Source: Heterobilharzia americana
Taxonomy: Eukaryota; Platyhelminthes; Trematoda; Strigeidida; Schistosomatidae
DNA: 64,000 bases
Assembly: GCA_944470555.2 (NCBI GenBank)
Contig: OX104127.1
Coordinates: forward strand, 151,853,776-151,917,775
Direction of reading: 5' to 3'
Part shown: positions 13,958-26,576 of the stretch, in pieces
Layout of the letters: each line of letters starts with the position of its first letter
Numbering within the stretch: position 1 is the first letter of the stretch
Notes under the pieces: generated by a model
What the model saw: only the letters and a program-made list of their open reading frames with translations
Databases searched by the model: none
What the model was told of the DNA's origin: nothing
Translations under genes and position numbers: made by a program

Positions 13958-14604
13958 AGTAGCATCGACTCAACTACAGGCGGCACAAGCACAGATGACG
14001 ATGCCGAAGCCAGGATCGGAAAGACAGCAACACAGGCCTTCAATAATCCAAAGTCAGTGTGGAGATCTACTCCACTTCACTCAGCATAAAGCGTGAACAA
14101 CATCCGGATTTTCAACACTGAATCAGTCGAGTCAGTGCTGTTATATGGATCAGAAAGTTGGCTTGTCACGAAAAGGATCTCCAACAAACTACAGACACTC
14201 ATCAACAGCTGTTGCCTACCCTCACTCCATACTGAAGATCAGATCAGATGACGAGAAAGAATAAGCAACAAGGAACTCTGGCTGGTGACGAACCAACCAA
14301 GAACCTATCACCCAACAAATATGCACTGGAAGGGAGTGGAGATGAATTGGGCATACGCTGAGAAGGCCGACTGTGGATTTCAAGCATCAGTCCAGGTCGT
14401 CGAGTGGAATCCGGAGGGGAAACGACGAGTTGGTCATCCGAGGCGAGTGTGTGTGATGGAGGAGATGATGTGAGGAAGAAATGAGAGCTTGTGGGCAGTC
14501 GTGGTGCCAGGTTCAAAAGACTACAGAGAAGAGGGTTCAGTGGAGGCGTGCTACTGAAGCCCTATATTCCACTAGGAACCATAGGGAAAAATAAATAAAT
14601 TGGA

Positions 14605-15903
14605 AATGAACACTCTTAGTACATCAAAACAACAATTTACTGAGTTCGGTCCATGCAATAAGAATATTATCACCATCTCTACAATTGTAACCAATGGTTT
14701 TAATAACTGGAGCAGTTCTGAAAAGATAGGTCAAATGACACAAGAAGTTGACCAATTCCTTTCAAAGAAGTGATGTTCGAATGAAATAGTATCAGTCAAA
14801 GATAGTGTGTTTTACAAAGACTTTATGTCAAGGCTTGAGCAATTTGCATAACCACTGACCCAATTTATAATTCGACGAGTTTATCATTGACATTATAGGT
14901 CTCAAAGGTGCTCCGAGTTTGTGTTTCTTAGCTCAACTTTATAGTTCGGGGAATGTGTGAACCAACTAGTGTATTATTTCTGAAAGTGTTTTCGTCAATG
15001 TCTCTTCTTTTGTTTAGTTGTCTTAAACATTGTACTGTTTCCTTTTTGTGTTAATTTCAGTTTTAAATTTCGGTTCATTCAAGTGCATAATACGTATCTT
15101 TTTGTATAATCCTCCTTATTCATGAAAGTTACAAAGAATACGCTTTACACAGACTTAACACTTGTGAAGGATATTACTAGTGAACAACTTGAGTAACTGG
15201 AAACCACTCAGGATGAACTGTAAGTTTCGCTTGCCAGATCAGAGTGATCTAAAAATCGGACTACCACTCCGCTCTTTTGGAGCTGAACTCATCAATGGTA
15301 TACCCGGACAAATTCAGTTCATACAGCAGAATTAGTTCAAATCACTTGAGTCTAGCTGGCTGACTTATATAGACCGGTATACCACACCTTGAATAAGATG
15401 ATCAATTTGTAAATGATTTACAAATTGCACGGTCCACGTTGACATGTCTTATGACTTAGTGATTTTGTAACTGCCTAACAAAGGTGTCAACAAGGTCTTT
15501 GCTGGAAGCCACCCAACCAACATCACAAGATGTGATCTCTGACACAAAGTTATTATGAACTAGTGAAAGAAGCTACTACTGAAATATTCAGACCAGCCTG
15601 AGTGGTTTCTAAATGCTCAGTTGTTCAATATTAGTATCTTTCGCTAGTTTATGACATTTGTGTCACAGATCACACCCTGTGATCTTGGCTAACGGCCGGT
15701 TTCCAACGGAGACTTTGCTGACAGCACAATTAAGCAGTTGAAAAACTACTCAGCTGTAAGAAATTCCAACGTGGACTGTTCAATTTACAAAGTGATCATC
15801 CTAAATTGTATACTTCTTTAATACTGGTATTTACTGATAAATTTCTGCAACCTGAAAAAATCATAATCGAGTCATATGAATTTATCAACTTCCTCTTTTT
15901 AAG
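14605..15903. other. Intron B-C of VWC gene, last part
   Basis: A+T-rich DNA with no recognisable gene. Confidence 0.5.
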
Positions 15904-16182
15904 GTGATCAAATATGCACAGTGAACGTTGATAAGAAAAACTGGTTATCTGATCCAAATGACGGAAGCAATGTAAATTCATTCCGAAGACTTGAACAAGA
16001 ATCACTAGAATGGTCAGAACTCTCAGATAATCAACGAGAAGAAGAAGCTGTGGATAGTCAAACTTCAATCACCAACAGTACAGTAAATACCGAGGCAATA
16101 ACAATTCAACCAGGTCAACAGATAGTTTTGAAACAAGGACATTGTTTTTGTCTTAGTGCTAGCATTTATTGTCCACGGCCAG
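15904..16182 (+). CDS. Exon C of VWC membrane protein: spacer and incomplete VWC module
   Basis: Acceptor ctctttttaag, donor ccag|gtgaaa; 279 nt, phase 1-1. It starts GDQIC and ends with GHCFCLSASIYCPRPG, matching the first half of a VWC module. The later C...C...CCxxC part is missing from this exon. Between the halves lies an acidic, Ser/Asn/Gln-rich stretch of about 60 residues (for example REEEAVDSQTS) that looks like a linker. Either the module is degenerate, or a short exon carrying its second half lies in the intron 16183-22063; I searched that intron for a CCxxC codon pattern in an open frame with splice sites and found none. Confidence 0.72.
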
Positions 16183-16620
16183 GTGAAATGATTTTAAAAT
16201 ATTCAGTCTTTTTATATTTTTTTTCGAAATGCAAATTTTTGGTCAATTATAAATGTGTCAACACGAAGTTGTCATCTGTAAAATGAATCGAGTTGTAATT
16301 AGCTGAAGGCAGTATACGTTGTGCGCAACATATCAGCGAGACAATGAAGATGGGAAATATAGACTACAAGTCTCAATAATGTAATGCAAACAAGCCCACC
16401 TTAAGATTTTTAATTCTTCAGTTAGACATCTCAATTACCTACTATTGTCAAGTCTTCAAAGACTCTTCAAGTTATGCTGATTTTAAGTAATTAATCAAAA
16501 GAAAGAGAAAATCTGACGGTAAAGAGAATACTCATCATGTGCGCCCCTAATTCGTCATAAAAATTCAAATTTATGAAATAAATGTTAAAAACATTAGACA
16601 TAAGTTATATCCAAACAAAT

Positions 16621-16712
16621 CTCAGAGTGTTTGAAAAAAAAATATCACAGCGTTTCGTACGAAAGTCTGGTTTGAGCTTCTTCAGGAAAATAATCAAAAT
16701 CTAGAGTATCAC

Positions 16713-16754
<42 letters not shown>

Positions 16755-16945
16755 CACGTCAAAAATCGTCTAGTCCATCGCACTGTCCAACCGTAATCAA
16801 GACAACATTGGACAATGCGATGAACTAGATGATTTACGACGTGTTATATATATCTGTGATACTCTAGATTTTGATCATTTCCCTGAAGAAGCTCGAACCA
16901 GACTTTCGTGCAAAACGGAATTCTTTATTTCAAACACGCTGAGAT
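16621..16945. repeat. Fold-back (palindromic) element with internal (AT)n
   Basis: The left arm (16621-16790) and right arm (16808-16945) are nearly perfect reverse complements around a 17-nt loop. Shared blocks include aaaatctagagtatcacaga on the left with its complement tctgtgatactctagatttt on the right, and gtccaa with ttggac next to the loop. The left arm is longer because an AT tract at 16713-16752 has expanded there. No coding frame. Confidence 0.85.
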
Positions 16946-18356
16946 TTTTCCAGAAATAACTTCTCACTCGGTGCCCAATATTTTTGAAAGTACCTGGTTA
17001 AACCTTGACTAGGATTTCATATAAATATGAAAAATGTTGAATAGGAAAGTGACTATTTACTTCTGCTCCAAAACTTCTAACAACCGCCAGGAGTCCAAAT
17101 CCTGCTGTAACTCAAGTTTTATTGTAACTTTGTCTATCATAATGATTCAAAAACCTTTCAAAAACACTGTATTAGTAAGATGAACAAGTAAAGATTAGAA
17201 GTATACCATCAGATAAATCAGTTACTGTCATGTACCATGATTGAGCACCTTCGTTCAACAGAGTGATTATATGGAAAAATCGATAAACTGAACTCCGAAC
17301 AGTGAGATAACTTGTAAATATTCATCTAAAGTTTAGGAAGTTATTTCAACAATGAATGATAAATTATCATCTTACCTCTAATTATTCCTTGAAGATAGGT
17401 GAATAAACTTTAACAATTCACGTTCCTGCTTAGATACATATTCAACTAAACATTCAGGAATTGAATAAAACCCAGAAAGCCGTGAATTGACTAATGGCTA
17501 TGGAATTCAGTATCTTGTTCAGGTTAGGAAATAAACAAATAAAATAAAAGTGCTATTCCAAAGTACAAAAAAATACTTCAACCTAAACGGATATTAAGCA
17601 TACATGCACTACCGGTATCCAGTAAGTGCCATTAGTAAGCATTATTTCGATCAAACAGTCTGTTGATAAGTAATTTTGAGCGTGATCCTAACTAATCTCT
17701 TCATTTATTGGGATAATTTCTACATTTATTTGCACAAAGTAATGACCCCTAAGTAGTGTTAGTCGCGCCACATAAAAGCATACCGGAAACTGGCAGTTGA
17801 AACATGCCAAATAAGATATAACTACCCCCATAGAAAAAAGCGAAGGAAAAGAAATCTTAGGTTCAGAAAAATGTTATATTTCAATAAAAGCGATAACCGT
17901 GTATACAATCGATTTTTATGATTAGGTAGTTTTAGGCTTAGAGAGGAAAAGTTCCTTTTTTTACTGTTCAGTAATCAGTCAAATGAAACAAACTTTTGGC
18001 AATAATAAAACACTAACAATAAGACAGTGAATTACTAAAGACCATAAAAGAAGTGGTGTCCCCACTTGTTGGTTGAGAAAACTCTAATAAGGTAGATTTT
18101 TGACCGTGTTGAAAGGCTTTTAACAGTATTTTGATTCATCAATATTAAATTATAAGCGTTGAATCTGGTTTGAAACCGCCTTTATTTATTAATGCGCATA
18201 AACCAATTAACAACAAACCACTTATTTTAAAAAATAAAAAGTAATGATAACCAATCAACAACAGTAAGATGAATATCAAAGCAATAAAGAAACTCAAGAA
18301 AAGATTATAACCATGACAAAATAAAAGAATGGATGTACCCCTACTACACGAAGAGC

Positions 18357-18641
18357 TCAGGCTTTAAATGCTGGATTGCCAACGCCTCTGCGATACATAA
18401 GTGGTGCCCGCTTCCAGCCCTTCCGCTTGACTTTGTATAGAATTTTGAAAGAAGACTGTGGGGAAACGACAAGATCAGAGTTGACCAAATGATCCAAGAT
18501 CGAACTGTTGCTTGACTTGCATTTTATTCTAAACAGCTGTGAAGAATAGTTCTCGGTGATGCTTTTGGAAAGACTGCGATTTGCAGGGCCTACATAACCA
18601 GCTACATAAGAGCAGATAAACTGATATTTTGCCGTGGTCAT
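18357..18641 (-). pseudogene. Penelope-like GIY-YIG endonuclease relic
   Basis: The minus frame has YQFICSYVAGYVGPANRSLS then KSITENY. This resembles the GIY-YIG end of Penelope polyproteins (Y.C.C...YIGRT.RSL..RI.EH.P). Key residues have changed (the YIGRT motif is YVGPA here), and the frame lacks the RT part, so it is a relic. Confidence 0.5.
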
Positions 18642-18932
18642 AATCCTCTATTGAGTTTCTTTATTGCTTCCATTACTAAATAGTTTATAAATTAGAAGAA
18701 AGTGAACAGAATAAGACTATTAAACTAACAACCATCAAGGATACTGTGATCACCAAGTGATAAAAAACTCAACGAATGAATTTATTTTGCACGATATCAT
18801 TCTTAGGAGCTGCACATACACATTTAAATAATAATAATTATGCACATCTATCAGTAAAGAATAGTAATAATAATCATTTAGTAATTTCTTATTCACTCAT
18901 TACCATTGTAAATTCCTAAATCTAACCAAGAG

Positions 18933-21290
18933 TTGTTATCCACTAATACTTTGGCTCGTTCACGCATTTTTACCTGCGCTGGAATGGAACAAAAGATCAA
19001 AACAACAAAAACACTGCAAGTGCAGTTCTACGATGAGAAAAGTAAGGTTTTTTTCACTAAGCAACTGGTTAAACAGTTATTGAAACAGGTCAACGTCACT
19101 CATCTGGAAGAAGCCTGGTTCCATCTCCAGTCTGCTATACAAAAACGTTAAAAACCAACACTAACCCTCAGAAAAACATTAGAGACGGTTGGATCTCAGA
19201 ATCTGCTTCTAAATTAATGGTTACACGCATTCCAACTGGCTCCGACCACAACGAGGAGCAGAAGGAACTCAAGTGTAAACTGACAAAAAGTTTAGGCACT
19301 GACTGCGACGAGTGGTGTGTAACAAAAGCTAGGGAGATAGAATAGGCAGCGGCAATATGAAACAGCGGACAACTACTTAAACTTATCAAGGAAACTGGAA
19401 ATAAAACATCGGTGGTTATTAAAACTACAGCTAGAAGGATTTGTCTATGATCCCGTTGCAGAGATGACCGGAGCGATGAGCGGAACGCTATGAGGAACAG
19501 TATATATAGCCTGCAAATACTATCCCAATGCCTGCAATCAGATCCTGAAAAAAAGCAGAGACAGGCAATCCAACACTTGCACACGATAAAAAGCCTGTAA
19601 GTAACCTGAAACTATGAAGGACAGATCAGACAGACTAATACCAGAGGTATCGAATGAAGGTGATAGAGAATAACTGGTCAAGTTAACTGAATTGTAACTT
19701 AATTTTTAAGAATTAGATAGATTCCTTATGACTGGTACTAACCACTGATTAACCTAGTCTTCAAGAAGGAAAAACAACCCTCCTGTAATAACCACAGGAT
19801 TCTAGGTTCTATGATCATTAGACGTCAGAGTGCAGCTTGGGAACAGCAAACGTGAGAAAACCAGGCAGGCTTCAGATCTGCCTGTGAGCGTATCAAGCAA
19901 ATATCTACTCTCCGTGAGGTTCCGGAACACAGACACACTTGATGGCGTCCAACATTAACCGCATTTCCCGACATAAAGGCAGCATTTAACTCTATCGATT
20001 GAGAAGTCTTATAGCAGTGTCTCTCACTGAGACAGACGCCAGATAAGCATATCAATCTGTTGAAAGTACTGTATTCGAAAATTCATTAGGTCAGAGTCTA
20101 TGAAGAATTATTAGGTGAGTTGTGTACGAGGAATGGTTGGTGTACGTCAAACATATACATCTTCCCCATTCTTGCTCAACTTTATCACAGACCAACTTAT
20201 AAAGATCTCGCTCTAGTTGTCTGATCTAATGACAGAAGACTCCTTACTAGACTAAGCAGAACATGCAGATAGCATGGTCCTGTCAAATGAAAATGCTAAC
20301 AGCATACAGAGATTCCTGGATACCTTGAGTGTTAATTTGAGGTTTCGGGTGCAATTCTCATCACCTAAATATGAATTGCTGCTAAAAGAGTGGTTCGCAT
20401 TCGCGTCTCGTTTAACAATGAGCCATGAATTATTTGAACGCTTTTGCCACATCAATCACCTGGGAAATTGAATCATCCATTTTGCATCTGTCACCCACAA
20501 AAAAGCCAACATACATACTAAAGCCTCGCTTGGCTTTCGCCAACTCACGCCATTTATAGTGCCACTGTGATATACGATCGTCCACTGAGGGCCGAGTGAA
20601 CTGCACTCCAGTTCTCTCTGTTCTACAGCAAAGCTGTGGAAAATGACCAGTCGATATGGAAGAAATCAAAAGGCTTCACGTATTCCACCACCATTGGCTT
20701 CACAGCATAGGCCACATGTCGTGATGTCATCACGTCAGTAACGCACAAATCAGGTGTAGTGTCAGGCAGAAGAGAAAAGTCAGTTGATGAGGTTGTGAAC
20801 CGTCACCGACTGAGGTGGCTAGAACTTGTTTTACTCATGCCTAGTCACCATCCACCCAGTTGTGGCATGTTAGGTGAAGTAGGTTCAGGCTGGAGAACGA
20901 CAAGAGGTGACCAGATCAACCCACGACATCAGTGCATGAAGTCAGTGAGTGTTGGTCCGAGACATGTACGGAGGTGTAGACTTCTTGGTTGGGCTCCATA
21001 CAACAACCGATTTCGGTGGTCAGAGACTCTATTTGATGTGGCTTAGAATCGATTTCAGTGGTGTAGTAGATTCATCCACAGATTGCCTTCAGCTTAATTG
21101 TCATACCGAATTTCAGTGTTCTCGAATTTCTTCTTGCTCTCTTTTCGTGATGTTCCACCACCTTTGATCGCTTTCTTCCTTATTTCTTTATCTTTCATCT
21201 TGGTGTATTTTCATTGCTTGATATGGTGATATGAGGTGTGGCAACTCAAAGCATCACCTAATAATTCCAGATGCCAATTCAGTTTTGATC
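18933..21290 (+). mobile_element. Degenerate LINE (endonuclease-reverse transcriptase family)
   Basis: In changing frames it reads LEEAWFHLQSAIQK (linker before RT), DGWISES, KLTKSLG, ENQAGFRS with ISTLREV and EHRHT (RT block), FPDIKAAFNSID (degenerate RT metal-site block), RHLWCHCDIRSSTEGRV, and the 3' end RHRLRWLELVLLMPSHHP, with RRCRLLGWAPYNNRF. Many stops are present. Positions 20514-21275 recur nearly unchanged at 36955-37671 (inverted), and the last 400 bp at 41975-42350. Confidence 0.8.
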
Positions 21291-22063
21291 GACTAAATAA
21301 GTATGACTGCCCTCCAGACTTCATAAGCTTCATGAACGTCGTTTATAATACCAAATTTAGAAGTAAACTCCGTCACTCGGTCAAGTGTTCTTGATGATTT
21401 GTTATGCAGGTTGATATTTCAATTACTTCCTTACGGACCAAGGTGGGAACAGTCAGCTCATTATTACTAAATCCGGCATTTAATAATCACATACAGTAAC
21501 CATAAAAATATTTGTTCTTTTGTTATCCTTCCAAATTTGTTGTGAAATAAGTCTCATCTTTTTCTAAGGATCTCTGTAGCTTAGATGCAATATTCAACGT
21601 TGCTACACATCTCTGCTTTTTCAATTACTCTAAGCTGTATAAACCATTTTCTTCTCATGTGTGAACCCAGTGGTCTTGACAGAAAGCCTAAAATCATTGA
21701 TTTCTTCAAGCTGAATGACCACATAAAAAAAGATCAGGAGTTAAAAATTGCACAACATTAAATTCATACAAAGAAGACCAAAGATAATCGCCCTAAACAG
21801 AAAACCGTTACAGATAGTATTGTTCAACACAAATAAAGTTAAATTTGATACTGAGACTAATTAGATTCACAGCTTTTCCCTCATAACAATCAGTTTTAAA
21901 GGCTAAAAGTTCACTTTTACGCTGCTAAGCACCGTGTTTAGCATACGAAGAAATAAGACATTTCGGTACTTATCTGAAATATTTAAATGATATAAAACAA
22001 CTGATTAAACAACTTAATAAAACTGTATTTTTTCACTAATTTCTCACTGAACAAAAAGCATAG

Positions 22064-22309
22064 GTCGCCTTATCTGGCATGAAGATGACTGTTTTTATAT
22101 GAATGGACAAGAAATCTCCTATCACCCTGTTGGAACACGATGGATTCCAAACGGAGATCATTGTACAGAATGCATCTGTGAAGCTAATCAAACATATCGT
22201 TGTAAACGTCAAACATGTCAACAATTATTCCTATGCCCATCTGAACAAATCCCAATGACAAGTGAAGATGAATGTTGTCCTTCATACTGTGGTCTACCAT
22301 CTGAAAAAG
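22064..22309 (+). CDS. Exon D of VWC membrane protein: complete VWC module
   Basis: Acceptor aaaaagcatag, donor aaaag|gtatgt; 246 nt, phase 1-1. The 82 residues form a classical VWC module: DDCFYMNGQ, then the RWIPNGDHCTECIC core, YRC, QTC, FLC and DECCPSYC. This is the best match to the family consensus in the window (G.RW..ddC..C.C......C....C......C..CC..C). The in-frame ATG at 22099 is internal and not a start. Confidence 0.9.
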
Positions 22310-22427
22310 GTATGTGCTTGTTAATTTATTTATTAACAGTTGAATAAGTGGACTGTATTTATATTAAATTCAGTAAACCAATTCTTCAGTTTGGAGGGAT
22401 TTACTGATTGATTTCAGGTTGGTGTTC

Positions 22428-22893
22428 ATCATGAACTGACATCAGTTAGAAAAACACTGGAAACGTGGGGTACTGAACATCTGTTTCGTCCTATTATGGG
22501 ACTGCTCAGCAGTGCGCGCCATGATCCTGCCAGGGATCGAACCCAGGACCTTCAGGTCCTGGCAACTCGATTTGAGGGGTGATTCCCAAAGTTGAAATGA
22601 GAAGTAGTGACCGGTGGGGTCAACCAAGTCGGAAATTAGGGCAGTCACTAAACAACGGCATTGGATGGAGGTCGCGCTATATCATGAAATGGCACACGCA
22701 GGAAATATGAACCATTGAGTTATGACCCAATGGACCAATGGTAACTTGCTGGCTAGGGAAATTGAAGGTCCTGGGTTTGATCCCTAGTGGGGTTATGAGT
22801 GCGTACTTCTGACAAGTCCCATACTAGGACAAAATAGCTGTCCAGTGCTCCTATGTTTCCAGTGTTTCTTAAACTGATGTCAGTCCATGACGA
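22428..22893. repeat. Head-to-head pair of hammerhead SINEs
   Basis: The two ends are reverse complements (catgaactgacatcagttag against aactgatgtcagtccatgac). Each half has a tRNA-like B box (minus: gggttcgatccc, near 22530-22550; plus: gggtttgatcccta, near 22775) and, 3' to it, a hammerhead-like core. The minus core (22482-22529) reads CTGAGCA, GTCCC/AGGAC stem, GAAA. The plus core (22809-22845) reads CTGACAA, GTCCC/AGGAC stem, AAAA. Both have lost invariant bases, so neither should cleave. Confidence 0.65.
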
Positions 22894-22899
22894 ATGCCA

Positions 22900-24440
22900 A
22901 CTTAAACCAATCTTTAACAAATCTCAAGCTATGTGTGAGTTTTCCACATTTTGCTTATTATGAATACCAAATTGTAATTATTATGAACAGCAATCTCAAA
23001 ACAGAGTTTCAAATAAACAACTTCTAATTAATGTGCGTATATACTTGTTTTTACAATTAGTCATCGGTTTAAATATATCAGATAAGTGAAACTATCTCCA
23101 CATCAGAAGATATGTTGCTTCTACCCAACCTATCTATTCACTAGTGAAAGGAGAGTACTTGGAAAGAATATACTAATTTTGTAAATCCTTATTAAAAAAG
23201 AGACATACTACTAAACTCTGTTTAAAGAGAATATTTATTGGAGCGAAGAAGTGAAATTGTCAGTTCGATAACAAATGAAACCGAATTTCCTGATCAATTA
23301 CCAATCATTGGGTCGCTTTTCAAAAAAGGGTATATAGATCGGAAACTAGTTTTCATGAACAGAAACAAACTGTAAAACAATTCAGGGTCTACAATTTGTT
23401 GTTGGATATGTTGTAACTTCTCACCACTGCATATTCATTGTCATAGGCAATCGAACCCACAAACTCTGTATATACAAGCAACTAGGTTACTTTTCGGCCA
23501 CTTCATTGAGTTCACGCAGTCATTATCTAAAACTCAACTTCACTAACGCCACAAACCATGGAGCTACTCGAGAATCTAATTCGCAGCAAGTCAATCTCGT
23601 ACGCTTGATCAGTATTCCCAGAAAAGTTTTGTAAATAGTTCAGTCCTGAGCCAGTTGTCGAATATGAATTGTTCATAATTAAATCCACTAATCGTCAAGT
23701 CGAATGGTCGTTGTAATGAGAAGTAAATTATTGTAACGAATTCTCTTCACCCAAATGACAAAAAGTGGAATTCTGCAGTTTTACTGAATTTCAAGTGTTA
23801 GAAAATTAAACGTGTTCTTGGTTTTTCGATCTTGGTATGTTTCTCCTCATAAAAAATCGCTAGTGTTGTAAGTAAATTGCAGAGCACTTAACTCGTTGAG
23901 TTTACTTTCTTACTTCCAAGGTCGTTTCTGTGAGCTATATAAGCACCCCTTTGTGTATCTTAAAACAATTCTAGAAACTCACATATAAATACACTTTTAC
24001 CAACCAAACTTGCTACGATAACATCTTTCAAGGTCATCATATTTAGGTGGTCATATTTCACAAAACACTTGTTAACATATTCTCGTTATCCTCAACATTT
24101 TCAAGATCAGTAAACACCCATCAAACTGATTAGTATCCCCGATTATAAGTAGGGGCATTTTTGTATAATAGGCTATGCTGAATACAGGATGCAGGATATA
24201 AATCATTCACTTAGTACTCAGTATTGATAAGTAGGATCATACACCGTAAAAAAACTAATCTTATTTCAAACAGCCGTTATCCTACATCTGAGTATTTTAT
24301 TTAAGGTCATCATTCGTAGGAAGTGTGCAGTTCTATGCAGCAAATTCAAGGATTTAACAACTACAAGTGTCTAGTGAGCAATACTCAAGTATGCATTGAC
24401 GTATATACAGTTTAGTTCTTTATAGGACCAGTAGCACGAT
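22900..24440. other. Intron D-E of VWC gene, first part
   Basis: No gene. A tRNA-like SINE relic (B box ggcaatcgaaccc, complement of the usual order) lies near 23446-23505. Confidence 0.45.
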
Positions 24441-24448
24441 ATAGAAAC

Positions 24449-24960
24449 ATCCAGATGACGAGTTTCAAACAGGAGAAAACTTGATGCTTGATACCTCTGT
24501 CATAATTGTCCTGGATTCCACTGCTAGCCACCAAGCAGATTACAATATAATAGGCAACCGGGCAGTATCGAGGTATCCACATAGCAGTCCATCTCCCAAC
24601 AGAGGTCGAGCAGCTCAACCCAGTATAGCAACGGAAAATTACAAGTATGAACCAATAAAAACTGATACCAGTTGCACAAGAGGTGGTTGTCGTGCCCTAG
24701 TGAGCAACACTTTGGAGCTTGAAGCGATGGGTACTGGTTTCCGGTCCTAGTGGGAGCAACATCACTCATCGGGGTGGTGGTGCATCCAGCCAATGGGTCT
24801 CAAATAGGACAAAACGCACGTCCTGGATTCCATTGGTAGCCGCTAAGCAGATTATAAGGAGGAAGGTTGTGCTATTAACTTTACCCCTACCCATTATCAA
24901 ACACAATCCGGAATATTCTCGATACACCGTAAAATGACTAGGAATATTATGCGAAGCATT
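24449..24960 (+). repeat. Tandem Sm-alpha-like SINE units with hammerhead ribozyme relics
   Basis: Two hammerhead-like motifs lie about 335 bp apart. The first starts at about 24449: ATCCAG, ATGACGA, GTTTC/AGGAG stem, AAAAC, later gtcCTGGAT at 24508. The second starts at about 24784: ATCCAG, CCAATGG, GTCTC/AGGAC stem, AAAA, CGCACGTC, CTGGAT. The ATCCAG/CTGGAT pair is the stem I of the known schistosome Sm-alpha ribozyme. Core bases differ from CUGANGA and GAAA, so both are probably dead. The 335-bp spacing equals one Sm-alpha monomer. Confidence 0.65.
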
Positions 24961-26129
24961 TCACTCAAAGTAAAATTGGATCTCAATGGTGTAGTAACAG
25001 TTTCACTGTGCCTAAACTCTCGATGATATTTCCCAGTAGTAATGCACCAAATACAAAATAGATATTTCCAGATGATAAACAATCTTATGGATAGTTATGG
25101 TGTTGTATATTATAACTTAGATGATTTAACAGCAAACTTTCATCGTCTTATCGAACAGCATACTCTTTGCACGCCTCAAAAAAGACATATATTTTAAGAT
25201 TTTTCACGAATGGTCCACTGGTCTCTCCAGATAAAATTGGGAACGAAAAAGTAACACGATAGTTTGATTGACCCATTTTAAACACACGTTCTCCCTGAGT
25301 GCTTTGTGGAGTTAGACTGTGACCGTTCGGCTCCGTAGTTTTCTTCCTATTGGCTTACAGAATGACTGCAGATAAATATGTCTAAAGACTGCTGATTAAC
25401 TTGGTCATAGAACTTACTGAAATCCCATTTGGTTGTCTTTATTCAAGATTTCGAAATTATAGCAATCACCTGATGTTCACAGGCATGAATTCCACGGATA
25501 CCATAACACAAATCAAAGAATACCACAATTCTGTTGTTATCTAGCCACATACATTTTATACTCTCATAACATTTTGTTGCAGAATTCATAGTGTATAACA
25601 TGACTGTCCTGAGTATCCCACTGTTGTGCATAGTCTCTAGGAAACATTGAGCCAGTATTCCTATTAATAACGAAGTAGCATAAGGTAACTAATTACAATC
25701 AAAATCATTTGGCTCTACTATATTTGAAGGAAGTCGGTAAATTTATGCATTTCATTAGATCAATGAGACTATAGTTTAGCGCAAGCTTTTCAAAGAAACA
25801 GCATCATTAGAAACATAAAATTCAAAATGAAACAGTTGTGAAAATGCTGAAGGCTTTATAAAAGCTCTATAAAATGTTAACACAACCCATTAATTTTAAA
25901 TTTACCTATAAACAATTTTCGGCACATAACATTTAGACTAACACTGCTCAATCAACTGAATTGAATTAGATGCGGTGAAATTTCAGATGCAAACTGTTAT
26001 AGCTATTTACAAGAAGCTGAACTAGTAAAAATGATTCTGAATCCTTGTTTGCTTTATAAACCGTTACTGATACAAAATTGTCTTTGTTTTAAAAACTGCC
26101 ACCTCTTCGTCCAATCTATCAACGTTTAG
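24961..26129. other. Intron D-E of VWC gene, last part
   Basis: No gene or repeat that I can name. Confidence 0.45.
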
Positions 26130-26525
26130 ATCAGGCTAAATCATACAATTACATACAAGATAAACAAATGAATGATGAATCAAATATGGGAAAAACCTTA
26201 TCAAACATTGATGCACTGAAGTCAGAAAACAAAATTGTAACGATACTTACAAAAAATGAAAGTAATCTAGAGAAGCTATCACTATCATTCAATAATGGCT
26301 GTTCATCATTGATCGATAATGAAAATATTGTTCAGTATCCAAATGTCTTTCCTTCAGGATCTCGTCTCTTATTGATTCGTTCATGTCGCAGCCTACTGTG
26401 CATTTGTGCTAAAGACAATAGATGGGTTTGTACAGATCATTGTCCACCGTGTGAACAAACCTTGGAGTCAATTGAAAATCTAAGACAAATATCCCCTCCA
26501 CCAAAGGATAAGTGCTGTGAATTAT
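26130..26525 (+). CDS. Exon E of VWC membrane protein: linker and last VWC module
   Basis: The acceptor is taken at cgtttag (26128-26129), which keeps phase 1; a competing cag at 26134 would break the phase. The donor is t|gtaagt. The exon is 396 nt. A polar linker of about 60 residues is followed by NGCSS...SCRSLLCIC...WVCTDHCPPC...DKCCEL. The closing Cys of CCxxC is missing from this exon but is made by its last base T joined to GC at the start of exon F, giving CCELC. That is strong internal proof of the splice model. Confidence 0.85.
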
Positions 26526-26576
26526 GTAAGTCGACATAAATTTCAGTTTATTGTTACTCAATTAAAGCAATAATTG

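Larger units (their letters stand above)
16183..22063. other. Intron C-D of VWC gene
   Basis: Besides the elements listed separately (fold-back, Penelope relic, LINE), the stretches 16183-16620, 16946-18300 and 21291-22063 show no gene. No exon completing the VWC half-module of exon C was found. Confidence 0.5.
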
